Positions 25,407-37,086 of a stretch of DNA of 64,000 nt are shown piece by piece. This stretch comes from Talinum fruticosum (taxonomy: Eukaryota > Streptophyta > Magnoliopsida > Caryophyllales > Talinaceae). The notes beneath the pieces were generated by a model, which searched no databases, had not been told where the DNA came from, and saw only the letters and a list, made by a program, of their open reading frames with translations. Location of the stretch: positions 5,627,001 through 5,691,000 of the forward strand of contig JAITYX010000033.1 of NCBI GenBank assembly GCA_021018815.1, given 5' to 3'. Numbering within the stretch: position 1 is the first letter of the stretch; each line of letters opens with the position of its first letter. Made by a program: the position numbers and the translations under genes.

Positions 25407-26831
25407 TGTAAAACAATTCTGTTTTATTAGGAATGAACTTAGTATGTTAAATACATTATTAGTTTTGTGATTGCATGAAATATTATGTGTTGGTTCATCG
25501 TCTCAACCAGCCCCACTTTTCTACCCATGTACTATGAAAAATGATTTTGAACCCCTTGACATTACTAGGATATTACCAGTATAGTTAAAATTGGGTAAAA
25601 AGTTAAGCGGAATATTTAAAAGACCAAAATATCCTCAAATAACTCAACCCTATCACATTCAACAATCCTTTTTAACTTAAATTTAACTACACTTGTTATT
25701 ATCCTAGTAATGACACGGGGTTCAAAATCATTTTTCATTGTACATGGGAAGAAAAATTATTACCATACACTAGGAGGGGTACGGATATTCAAAGTCCGTG
25801 TTAATTCTAACCTCAAGTTAGATTTATTTTGTTAAGTGATATTATTTATTGGCAATTTTTGATGTATTGTCTCTATATAATTTTATAAGTCTTCATTAAT
25901 TTAAAGATAGACACAAAATGGAATTGAAAGATATTGAATATTAGACTTAGAAAATGTCATTTAATTAGTTTAAGGATAATTAAGCATTTATTTATTACAA
26001 TTAATTCTTATCCTTGACTAATCTGGGACCAAAATATTTTTATACTTTAACTACCACTTTTATTTGTTTTCGCAGGTTGATTAAAGTTACTTAATCCCAA
26101 TTTAAAATGCAAAAGTAACCGACTTCTAACTGTTAGACAGCAACATACAAAAAGCCATGTTTTTAGGATGGCTCAAACACCGTGTTAAGGTTTTTTGTTT
26201 TCATTTACGGAAAATATCAATTTTGAGTCTAACGGTTATTTCCACCCTAGATTTTAGTCACAACAACTAGGATGGACTAATTTTTAAGCCACGGACGGAT
26301 GCACAATGTTTATCTTTACAACGTTTCTCTTTCGAGGGACTCATACTATTTGTTACAACAGACTAGTGAAGCTTCCCGGTCAAGACCGAGTCGCAGTGAC
26401 TATCCGCCCTACCGATTATAAAAAGAAGATTCTAGAAGACTTAGAAGATTGCTTGAAGAAAAACATTGATCTCATACTTTCCATCTATTCTTAGAAAGTA
26501 CTAGGGCGAGATAAGGGAATTTCTTTGCATAGGAAAACTTGTATTAAATTGTCTAAGGGGACAATTATGAGAAGTTAGTCTTTTGTTTTTTGTGGGTTCA
26601 AACTAGTGGATTTAACTTCGTGTGTGGATTGACACTGTCCGTGATTTTTTCCCCTAGGAGGTTTTCTACATGTTTCTTGTCTGCTCAATCTTTTCTAAGT
26701 TCATTCTAGACTAAGAATTCCCCTTTTAAGTTATGACTTATGCTGAAAATCTTTAATTCCTTAAAATTTCCTTCTCACGTTATTCACCCCTGTTTATGGT
26801 GACTCGGACTCTCAAAGAGCAAACCTTTAAT
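25407..26831 (+). mobile_element. Ty1/copia LTR copy downstream of element 1 (probable 3' LTR)
   Basis: From about 25790 to 26831 the sequence aligns with the copia 1 5' LTR: GTTAATTC, a GATATTGAATATTAGA box, TTGGGACCAAA-like text, GTTAGACAGCAAC, CTAGTGAAGCTTCCCGG, TTATAAAAAGAAGATTC and a CTCAAAGAGCAAACCTTTA end. Divergence is high, so the element is old or the copies come from different subfamilies. 25407-25500 did not clearly align. Confidence 0.65.
25510..25760. repeat. MITE-like element with ~75-bp inverted repeats
   Basis: The left arm (about 25513-25588) reads ACCCATGTACTATGAAAAAT...CATTACTAGGATA. The right arm (about 25682-25757) is its near-perfect inverse: TATCCTAGTAATGACAC...ATTTTTCATTGTACATGGG. 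The loop of about 90 bp is AT-rich. No coding. The target duplication could not be fixed by eye. Confidence 0.8.
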
Positions 26832-29230
26832 TCTGGTTGTGATTGTAAATATTTGAAACTGATTGTGATTGTAAATATTCACTTCATTCCAATGTGTGGG
26901 AATGTTATAATTGTCTGTGCGTACTTGAGCACATTTATACTTGTATTAGTACTGATCATATATAGCTTAACTATACCATTATTTTGGAGTTGTCATCCCG
27001 GGATGTATACATAACCATCCGAGGATGTAGATCACATTTTGGTAAGCACATGAAAGGAAAAGTTATTAGTGTTGTCATTGTTAGTTAAGTGATTTACTAT
27101 TAAGTTGTATTTTATACGTATTTTTAGTAGTTATTTAGTTTATATTATATAGTTTATTTTATCTAATTTATCCTATTTTGTCTATTTATGGGTAATTATC
27201 GAATAAAGTGGGGAAGAAAAGAAAAGACGTTAAAAGTGGGTTTTTAGCTACCGACAAGCGTCCAAGAAAAGATATGAAGAGGATCCATAAAAATAATCTG
27301 TTATTTTATGAAATCTTCATTTAAAGAGGAGACTGAAGATAATCATACTCCTAAACCCACTACGATCGCTCCTTAGAGTTGCATGAGAAGAAAGAGGAAC
27401 AACTTACCACTACCTCATCACCAATTTATCATCATCATAATCCTCTTGTTCTTTCGTAACCTCCTTGCTCCACCATATATATATTTTTCACTAATCATCT
27501 CCCCCGCCCCGCTCGCATGGCTGGCAAAACTTCACGCTATCTTCATCTCCCATCATTAGTCATCATCACCATCAAAACTCTCTCGCCACCTCTCAGTAAT
27601 CATCTCTCATCACCTCTTCAAATTATCATCCTCTTCAAATTAACACACTACTCACCCAGCCCCCTTCGCTAGCCCTTCCTTATTCATTCATCATCATCTT
27701 GATCATCACCACTATGGGTAGGAATATTATGGTAGTAATATTATTATTGTAATTTTTATTTTAAGACTTTATTTTTATTGTTAGTTCAATATTAAAGATG
27801 TTATTTTTACGTGTCCTAAATTATATTATGTGTGAGTAGTTTTTATACTTAGTATAATTTATTTGAAACCATGTTAAATTATTTATTTTGAAACAAAGTT
27901 TCGATCTTTATTGTCTTATTGATTAGATCTATGATTCTATGATAATTTGATTTTAATGTTTATGATTTTATGTCTAATTAATCAGAGTGTACTCTAATTA
28001 GTTTTATATAAATTCATATGATAGTTTAAAGAGTTTAAGTACATAATCGCTTGATCGTTTAGACATAAGTATCACCCTAGTTAATCATGGATAGCTCATA
28101 CCCATCTTTTTTAATTAGGAAATTATCATAAATCCTTTTTAAATCAATTTGCTAGTAGATTGGTTATTAGGTGTTACATGATATTTTTCTAATATTTATT
28201 GCTCTAATTTGATTAAATTCTAGTGCTACTGCTATGGTTATCAATATTATTACGGTTTATATTACGGATAGGCCTAATTAAACTAATAACTAAGGAAAAA
28301 CGGGGAAGATCCGCTAGTGGTTGTCCTCTACATTTTAGCTCATGGGTAGATCAATTTGTGTGTTAATGATAAATAATAATTTACATGGTGGATGTAGACT
28401 ATACTAAGTGTCTTTTTTTTTTTATATAAAATTGATATCTTTGATATTATTTATTTGCTTTTTAGTAGTTTTCTTTAGTTTATCAATTTTTATCAACAAA
28501 GTTACAATATTTTATTATTAATTTCGTTATTTCCCCTTCAATAACAGTTTTTAGGCTAGTTATAGGAATTTTATTTTAATTTAATTTTGAGTCTTTATAT
28601 ATTTTAATTTTTAGATTATTTATTTGCCAGTTTTTATTTTTGAATTAGTTTGTTAGAAATTAGTTTAAAAATAGTTTCTTTTATTATTTTTGGTGTTTTA
28701 TCTTCTTTTAGGGTTTAGATAGAGTCCTTGTTTGACGTGATTAAATTTTAGAATTTTTGGAATTAATTTGATAATTTTTCAGATTTAATTCTTGAATTTA
28801 ATTACTGTAGATTTTTAGTTAAATAATTTCGTAAATTCGGTTTTAAATTTTATTTTTATATATTTAGGTCTTCTTAGGTGAAGAAAATTAGTGTTAATAT
28901 TCTAGGTAATTTTAGTATTTATTTTCATAATTAATTTAGTGCAGAATTTTAGTTATTTAATTTTCTATTTTAGAATTTGTTTATTTTCTGCTTTAGTTTT
29001 CTATTTTAATTATTCTAAAAAAAATATACAAAAATATTTGTGGGTTATTGTAGTTTTGTTATTATGTACAAATTATTTATTTAGTTGTTAGATAATTTTC
29101 TATGATTTTTAGTTATTGATTTTTTAATTTATATTTTCTATTTTGTTTTTAAGAGTAGTAAATTTAATTAGATTAAAGCTTGCATGTTATTATATCTTTC
29201 CTCATGAATTCGATCCATAATTTCCTATGT
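26832..29230. other. AT-rich gene-free DNA, possibly old LTR sequence
   Basis: No coding region is recognised. 27370-27720 is C/T-rich with ATCATCATC-like runs downstream of a CATATATATATTTTTC box (about 27474), as in an LTR promoter/R region. 27720-29230 is strongly AT-rich. A CATCCCGGGATG palindrome lies near 26992. I could not find a matching second LTR. Confidence 0.4.
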
Positions 29231-30640
29231 TATATTGTTTATTATAAGCGTAAGTAGTGGTTTAATTTGTAACTATATGACAAGCTAACATTTACTTATG
29301 AATATTTTTAATATTTACGTTTAAACCACCATACAAGTAGTTTATAACTGAAAATAATACACATTATGATAAGAACATTACTTATATTATGTAACATGAG
29401 AATAATACATAATATTATGTCCATATTGTAACCATATTATGAGGAATTAGTGTCACCACCATTGGGGAACATTTGTATAAAATCAAATACGTTCCCACGC
29501 GAGTTAATATAAACCAAAGTGAGTTGTGTTCTACCATATGTTATTTGACCCCTGTACAAAAGATGATTACTTATTACATATTCAAGTAATCGAGACATAC
29601 CCCAACTTATGAGAGGCACTTAAATGACACGTAAATTGTAATGTGACTATGCCCGATTACTATACGTAAGCAAAAGTTAGACAATGATATTGCAACAACC
29701 TCCAAAAATGGGAATAAAATGAACAAAAGATCTTCATTCCATATTCCAAGTGTCCACCCACTAATACATACACTAGTAACTCCTTCAATGTATGAAGTGT
29801 TCCACTAGCAATTTCAACTTCCATCTACAATTATATTAAAAATCATAATTAAATCCACTACTTATAATCTGAAATATAAACTACTAACATGCAAACGATA
29901 ACAAGAACACCATTATAGTTATGCACACAAATTACAACAACAAAAAACAACACATTTTAACAAAACCTCAAAAAAGCGAGAACCAACCAAGATAACAACA
30001 CTCACTACAACGAGTAATACCGTAAGTGCAAAGTAACCATCCCGGGATATCAACAACAATGATTCAATGACAAAACATAATCAAACTTATGATCATGTAC
30101 AATGCAAAACATGCGGCTCAACTACATGGATTCTTCAATACAAATCAAATACTGAATTTCGGGTAATACTATGTTACCCTCATATACATCTCGAGATATC
30201 AATAACCATTAGGAGGAATAACCTAAATAGTAATGTTATTTGCCTAACAACTCACCTCCCTCCCACCAAATTGTACGCCATAAATTCAGAACCAACATAA
30301 TTGAATTATAAAAAACTCAGACACCAAACATAGTAATTTTTTTATAGCACAAAGCATAGTAATTAAATGAAGGAAAATAAATAAATGACTTGAAACAACT
30401 ACATAACCAAATTTCAGAAAATGGCAAATAGATTACAAATTAAAGAAATTATAGTGAGAAAACAAAATTGCATATCATTTTTTTTGAAATGGGAAAATCA
30501 AATCAAAACAACAAAAACCCTAAATGCACAATATCAAGAAATTGTAAAACAAAACAAATTGATATACATATTTATATGTCTAATAAAAACAAAAATAATG
30601 AATATTGAATATTATTGAGTCCAAATATGATATTTTTGAT
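29231..30640. other. AT-rich spacer, nothing recognised
   Basis: Short ORFs (for example 30067-30300) lack recognisable motifs and look like chance frames in A-rich DNA. No repeat structure or RNA gene is seen. Confidence 0.4.
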
Positions 30641-31940
30641 ACCTTTTTATATCTTATTTTGTTAATAATTATTAAATTATAAATTTTAATTTAATTTATT
30701 TTATTTTTCAGAACATATTGAGAAACTTGAAATATAGTAAAAAGAGAGGAAATTTGAAAAAATAGATCGATTATTCGCACTTGGCCCAATTCGAGCCCAA
30801 AACCATGCTTACTATAGCCCGTCCACACAACCCAACTCCACCAACCCGTTTCCCCCTCCCTTAAACTACTTTCAACAGCTTTGAGACTTTCCTCTCCCCC
30901 ATATTTTTTTCCTTTTCGGGCCTTAATCAGCAAAACCCTAGCTCGCAAAATTCTCAGCTCCCTCCCCCAACGCTGCTACCATCTCCCCCTCCTGTCCTCT
31001 TCCCCATCACCATACCCGAAACCCTAGCCATCCTCAAACTCCCTCTTTCTCTTCGTTTCTCCTCCAACCATGCAGAAATACTAACACCTTCTCGCTCTCC
31101 TCACGGCATCAGAACTCTTTATCCCTCCCCTTCATCTCCTTCTTCAGTATCCCCTCTGGCCGAAACCCTAACCGAAGACCCCCAACGCCATCTCCATCTC
31201 GATCTCCATCTCCATCTCTAACTCTCTTTCTCACTTTCGGCTCTACCTCCACAAGCAGAACTCCACGCACATCTGGACTTATCTCTTGCTCTTTTTCGCT
31301 GCGATAACCATTTTCAGAAATCGAATCAAACTCTGACCCTTCACCCTTTATCCACAATCAGGCACAAGGAAGGGAAGGAGAACGAGAGCTATAAAAGGCG
31401 AGACAGAGTCGAGACGAAAGAAGGCTGTACGGTGAAGGGTGACAGCGTGACAGGCTGGTAGCCGAAGCCACGACCTAAGTTCAAGTTTTCATATTCAGCT
31501 CTTCAATTTTTAGTTCTAGTTTCTCAAATTTTGTTCTTAGTTTCTCAAATTTTAGTAGTTAGTTTTCATATTTTAGTTTTAGTTCTTAAATTTCAAGTTT
31601 AGGTTATTGATTTTCGATTAAGAAATTCTCCGAATTTGGGATTGAGTTTGGATTGTTGAGTTGCTTGGTTTAATCTGGGTATTCGCTTATTCAAAGCTGG
31701 AATATGGATTTGTGGAATTGCATAGAGGAAATTCAATTTTGCTAGTATAATTTCGTAACTTTTGAATACTTCCTATTGAAACGAAATCCAAACCTAATTA
31801 AGAAAAACTGACTGAATTTGAACCACATGAGAGAATCTTGAGTAATTTTTTTTTATTCTCTTAGGAGCTTTAACATTTCCTGTTTTAACTTGTCTAAGTT
31901 GGGATTTGATGTCACTCTTTTGATTACACCACACTATATT
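30641..31940 (+). mobile_element. Probable 5' LTR/leader of the Athila-like element
   Basis: A C/T-rich stretch (30880-31330) with several CGAAACCCTA and AACCCTAG words is followed by a CTATAAAAGG TATA box at about 31389. Degenerate short repeats (TTTCTCAAATTTT, TTAGTT) run through 31495-31605, and a leader precedes the gag at about 31950. Position and composition suggest LTR plus leader. No second LTR copy exists in the window to confirm boundaries. Confidence 0.4.
31388..31398 (+). promoter_or_regulatory. TATA box upstream of the gypsy gag
   Basis: GCTATAAAAGG lies about 560 bp before the gag remnant, downstream of a pyrimidine-rich block. It is the best promoter candidate of this element; no transcript evidence is available from sequence alone. 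Confidence 0.45.
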
Positions 31941-31949
31941 AAGATGCTT

Positions 31950-33478
31950 CCATAGTTTCATGGTTCCGAAGATGCATATATGTTTTTGCTGGAATTCGAT
32001 GAAGTTATTTCTATGATTTATTTTCCTAATATCTCTTATGACGAAATAAGAATAAGATTAATTTGTTTTGCTTTAAAAGATGCTACTAAAAGATGGATGT
32101 ATAGGTTTGTTGCTAACTCTATTTCTATTTGGGATGATTTTGTTAAAATGTTTTTGAGAAAATATTTCCCTACTAGCAAAACTATGAAGTTAAGGAATGA
32201 AATCAACCAATTTATTGAGACAGATAGAGAACCATTTTGGAATTACTTTGAAAGATTTAAGATTTTGTTGGCCCAATTTCCCCACCACGGTTTAGAATAG
32301 TGGCATTTGAACCAAATTGTTTCGAAGAAATTGACCAATAGAATAGGACCATGTTAGAGTCCATGTGTCAAGGGGTTTTCTTTCTCGAAGTCCTACAATT
32401 TGGGAATTTTTAGAGGACGTAGCGAAAAAAACTAAGCAATGGGAAATCACTAGAGATGAGAGTTTAAATTCTAGGATTAATAGTGCAAAGGAGGGTAATT
32501 ATGTTGTTTCGATGTGAGTCACCTTGAGTTCAAAGTTGCTGTGCTTGAAAACATGTTAAGAGGGTTAATTGTTCAACCCAAATCTTTTCATACTTCTTCG
32601 GTGTCATGTTTCCATTATCAAGGCTTAGATCACTTTTTGAGTACTTGTCCTTACTTTGCCACGAGTCAAGAGCAAGCGCAAGTGAATGATGCATTTCAAA
32701 GACCTAAGTTTGACCCTTACTTTCATACCTTTAATCAAGGGTTGAAACATTACCCTAATTTTTTTGTAGTACACCTAATGTTAGTAGGTCACGAGCACCC
32801 CTCACCCTACTTCATTTCCTTCTAACTCATACTAGAAGTCGGCTTATCCAGTTATGCATAATGTACCTAGACCACCACCTTCCATTGCTCGGACTCAACC
32901 TCCTCCTCGTTACATCGATGTTGAAGAAAGTTAGAATAACATGGAGAAAATGCTTCATAATATGACTGAGCGAGTTGACCTAACTTTTGAATTTTGAGAG
33001 CATTACCCCTTCTTCTTACGGGAGCCAGTTGTGAATAATAATGTGAATAACCAAGGATTATATCCTCACATTTTGGTCCAAAAGTCATCTTCCCACTCTT
33101 CTCTATGAGTGACTGGTTCATCTAGTACTTCTAAGGACACTACTGATGGTGTTCTTCTAGGGTCTCCTACTTGTTCCTTTTTGAAATAGAGGAAACTTAG
33201 GAGAAAAATACTATTGACTTAGGAGAAAGATACTATTGATACGGTAGAGCCTTCACCTCGTATAGATTATTCCTCTCCTAATCTTGGGGTTCATAAGCTT
33301 GAAATGCATGTTAGTTGTGAGAACGAGCATGATATTCCTATTGAATCAAAGATCTTAGCGAGAAAGGATGTTTGTTTTGAGCACATTCACCATGATAATT
33401 TCTTAGTTCATTCTGCGTCCTTTTACGTTGACCCCATCACGACTAACCATCAATTTAAACTTTACGAGTCTATGTTTT
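31950..33478 (+). pseudogene. Ty3/gypsy gag remnant, Athila-like
   Basis: An open 106-residue segment (31980-32300) contains the retrotransposon gag pattern: FALKDATKRWMYR, then a WDDFVKMFLRKYFP block, LRNEINQFIE and a WNYFERFKILLAQFPHHG block. A second open stretch (32514-32825) reads SHLEFKVAVLENMLRG, then a zinc-knuckle-like CFHYQGLDHFLSTCP, then DPYFHTFNQGLKHYPNF, which resembles the DPY..TYNPGW..HPNF tract of Athila/Tat gags. Stops and frameshifts interrupt it. The sequence breaks at about 33478 against CACTA B. No protease, RT or integrase is present. Confidence 0.8.
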
Positions 33479-33489
33479 AAGCTACGTTG

Positions 33490-33900
33490 GTACGGTAACC
33501 CGCTTCCACGTGAACATCAACTACGGAAAATGGGCTGACGTCCCCGATTCCATTAAGGACAAACTTTGGAACGATATTCGGGTAAATGAACTACATCTCA
33601 ACTTAGTCTTCTAACTTATATTGTAAATGGTTAATATATACTAATGCATATCGTTCTTGTGTTTTAGAGAACATTCAACTTGAACGTTAATGAATATGAG
33701 ATCCCCTCCGTGAAACACAAGACAATTATGTCAGCGCGAGAAAATTTTAGAGACTTCCAATATCGCATAGGCGCTATATGGGTGTACAAAACAAGGTAGA
33801 TAAAATAAGAAGGTAGGCCCCGGGAGGTCTACAATAGTATCAACGAGGAAGGCTGGAGATCGTTTGAAGCACATGTCACCTCTCCGGAATACAAAGGTAA
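33490..33900 (+). pseudogene. CACTA B: Ptta/En-Spm transposase domain, first exons
   Basis: The first exon (about 33490-33581) reads FHVNINYGKWADVPDSIKDK and ends in WNDIR at a GTAAATGA donor-like site. The next exon (from about 33668) reads FNLNVNEYEIPSVKHKTIMS and continues ARENFRDFQYRIGAIWVYK. A third block gives INEEGWRSFEAHVTSPEYK near 33850-33893. This W...I...F...K...RDF...W..F...TSPE order is that of the Transposase_24 (Ptta/En-Spm) family. It continues beyond the solo LTRs at 40271. Confidence 0.75.
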
Positions 33901-34126
33901 TTTCATTACTTTGGTACTGTTTTTGATACTACATCATCAATGATTGTATAAAAAGTTAATGGGTGGCTCTAAGGAGAAAATAGTGTTTGAATAGTATTAT
34001 GCAACTTCATTCAATACTTCAATGTCATATAAAAATAGTGTCATGTTGGTTTTCTATAATGTAAGTTGTGAGATATACTTGAGAAAGGCAAATGTAGAGG
34101 ACAATATGAGAGGGGAGTTGTCTTAT

Positions 34127-36918
34127 TGTAAGACCACGAAATTTCAGGTGTTTGCTTGCTAGTGAATTAAATTATTAAAAGTTAAGTTAAAAATTCGAAA
34201 TTATTAAACTAAATGAATTAGAATTTTTCCGAGTTGGAATTAGAAGTTGAGAACCGAAACCCGAGCGTGGGCTAGCTAAATTGGGCCTTGTGAAGCTAGT
34301 TTGGGCCCAATTAAAATAAAAAGAAAAGGAAATGAGAAATGGAGATTGGCTGGCATTTTAGGAGGAGTTGGCAAATGATGAGAGCAAAAGAATTAAGGGG
34401 TCCAATTGAAATGAAGCGATGAGCTTAATTAGGTGTGATTAGGAGAAGAGGAGAGAGAAATTGGGATTGAGAACAAAAGAGGAGGAACGAAGAAGCGAAG
34501 CGGGGAAAGAAAAGAACGGGAAAGTAGAAACAGGGGAAAGCAAGAGGGAGCAAGGGAAAGCGAGAGAGGGAGAGAGCGCGAGAGGCCGGTGGCCGCTCGA
34601 GCGGCAAGGCGCCGCTGCCGGTGGGCAAGGGAGAGCGAGAGCTCGGGAGGCTGAGAAAAGTAAAGGAAGAGGGGAAAAGCGAGAGACCGGGAGGCAGAGA
34701 CCACAAAGGGGAAGCGAACGCGAGGGCCGAGGAAGGCGGTCGGTGAGCACGGAACCGCGGGCGACGGCCGGCGAGCAAGAGGAGGAAGACAGCGAGACCG
34801 GTTCCGAGGCCAGGGGCAAGGAGAACGAGAGGCGGAGCAGAGAAATATAGGAAAACGAGGTAGAGCCCGAGAGAGAGCGATTGTGGGAAGCGAGAGAGCG
34901 AAAGAAGAAGGTTTGAGGGAGCGAGGAGGTAGACTAGAAATCGAAAGGAAGAAGAAGAAGCAAACCCCAATCCGAAATTCAACCTTCCAAAACCGAAATT
35001 CTTAGAACCTCTAAGAATCCAAGGTGAGTGATCTGAATTCATCCTCTTAGAATAAAATGAATTAGGTGGATTAAGCTTGGAATTGATTCATGAAATTGGA
35101 AACCCTAAGCTAATTGAAGAAGTTAAAGGCTTAAATTCATCTGAATTAGCAACTCACGAATCAAAGAGCATGTTGTGATTATGTGATATCTAGTTCTGAA
35201 TTTTGTGACATTTAAGTATTATCAAGCATGATTGTTGAGAATTGGATGAGATTAGCTTGAACAGAATTAGGGGAAAAATCGGGAAGTTAAGTTCATGACT
35301 TATGTGCAGATTTTCGGTAATTATGCATGCTGTCCGAATTTCTGTGAATTCATGTGTAGCCCAAATTTCCTGAAAATTTTACTGCAGCTTCATGGAAATT
35401 TATGGAAATTTCCTGTAAAATTTGGTATGCATTGGATGAGTAGATTAGGAGATATGCAATTTTTGGTGAAAATGTGGTGTTTTAGGTAAAAACCGGAATT
35501 GAATGACTAATTGAGTCAAGAACTGGAATTTAAGAAGCTATATGGTTAGATTAAGAGATACATAATGATTAAGGAAAGTTATAGAACCATAAACCACCTA
35601 TGCGCGATATTACGCAATCATGAAAATGATGAGTTCATTGATTAGGAATCCTAATTGACATGTTTATATGATTATGTGTTCATCTTGAATAACATTGATA
35701 ATAAATGACATAAGCATGCGTATGTGAAATGAATTGATTGTACTTGAGTTGGAACTTGCTTATGTGAATTATTAGTTACGAAGATTTTACGTGTGAAAGC
35801 GTTGAGCATGAAGTATTTGAATTAAGTATATCTTATGTGTAAGTAATGAGAAGATATAAGAAAATAAAGAAAACATAAAGAACTAAAGAAGGGAGAAAGG
35901 ATTGTGTTATTGATCTAAGACCCCACAAATTAAAGAACCCTCTAAAGCTATGGCCATAGAAGTGTATGTCAACCCAAAGCCACGAATTGAATTGCTTCCA
36001 AGAATTATTTACGGTATGCGTTCTTCGAGTTTGAGGCTCCCTCGAGGCCACGAATTGTTTTTCCTCGAGGCCACAAATTGTATGCCTCCAAGAACCGAGC
36101 CCACAAATTGTTTTGGCTCCAAGAACTGGATCTTTAGAGCATAACATAAATCTTCTTTCCATTCGAAACTTGATTTCATAAGAAATTAATACGATAAGAA
36201 ACAAGATATGATTTAAGTGATGAATGCTTTACATGATGAATGATTCTATGACTTGCGTAGAAAGACGAATGAAATATATTTGATTGAATTCATGAGTAAA
36301 TGCTGTCATTATGTTTCTTGGCAAGTTGGTAAGTTTAGAATCTCGCATGTCTTAAGCATGTATGATCCGAATCGCATGTTATGAATGAATTGTGGACTTA
36401 CGTGTGTTTGTTAATGAATTAGTGTGCAAAGTGAAACCGGGGTTGGGTTTGGATTATTCACTGGGCTAGTGGAGCTCATGACCTCACAAACATTTCGAGT
36501 GCAGAAGTTAAGACTCTCTGGAGTTGCTTTTGGCTTTTAGAAGAAGCAAACCATCGGATATGACTTCTCCGGACTTATTATGTACTTTATGTTTTCATGT
36601 TTGTAAAGATCGGATGTATGTTTAACCGAATGCTGACTATGTATATTATGAAAGCCCGATGTGAATACTCCGAGCGTGTGGCTCGTTGAGTTTATGAATA
36701 CGTTTCGTGCGGGGTTAGGGCTTTAAGCCTATAGGATTAGCCATGTTACGGAGGAAACTCTGCCGAAATTTTCGAAAAACCTTCGAAAACCTAGAACCGC
36801 GCTTCCGCCAATCTAAAAAGGGTTATTAACCCCAAGTTGAGAACTTAAGCAGCCTTAGGGGTTCCTCCCGGGGAACCCTCGCATGTAATACTTCTAGGGT
36901 GGGTCTAGGGGTGTTACA
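34127..36918 (+). mobile_element. Solo LTR a (long-LTR Ty3/gypsy, subfamily I)
   Basis: It starts TGTAAGACCACG and ends CTAGGGGTGTTACA. Target duplication CTTAT is perfect (34122-34126 and 36919-36923). Length is 2,792 bp with no internal gypsy region. The purine-rich GC block 34440-34960 creates long overlapping open frames on both strands that are compositional, not genes. LTRs of this size and the TGTAA...GTTACA termini suggest a Tekay/Del-type chromovirus (inference). It lies in the intron-like DNA of CACTA B. Confidence 0.95.
36015..36135 (+). repeat. Short tandem repeats inside solo LTR a
   Basis: Imperfect copies of a ~25-30-bp word, CCTCGAGGCCACGAATTGTT and variants (GCCACAAATTG, GCCCACAAATTG), lie in tandem. 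The corresponding region of solo LTR d (45640-45830, reversed) has AATAATTCGTGGC repeats with more copies. Confidence 0.7.
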
Positions 36919-37086
36919 CTTATGCACTTGATATTTTCGTTATCGAATTAATATAAAATGGAAGAAATTTTTCGATGATATATAGAACTTTTACGATGTA
37001 ATTGTTATGCACTTATATTTTTGTTGCCTTAATTACTTGCGCAGGCGATAGGTGAAGCCAACCGGGAAGAAGATTAAGAGCAATGT

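Noticed and set aside
26988..30060. CCCGGGAT words at 26992 and 30044 as possible inverted termini of one element
   Set aside because: The match is only about 10 bp, with no further inverted homology or target duplication.
30067..30618. Two plus-strand ORFs of 77 and 65 residues
   Set aside because: A-rich, no motif, no promoter or neighbour support; compatible with chance.
34425..35042. 205-residue minus-strand ORF and overlapping long frames on both strands
   Set aside because: They lie in the purine-rich GC block of solo LTR a; Ser/Leu/Pro- or Arg/Glu-rich low-complexity translation, no domain, and frames are not conserved in the homologous LTR d.
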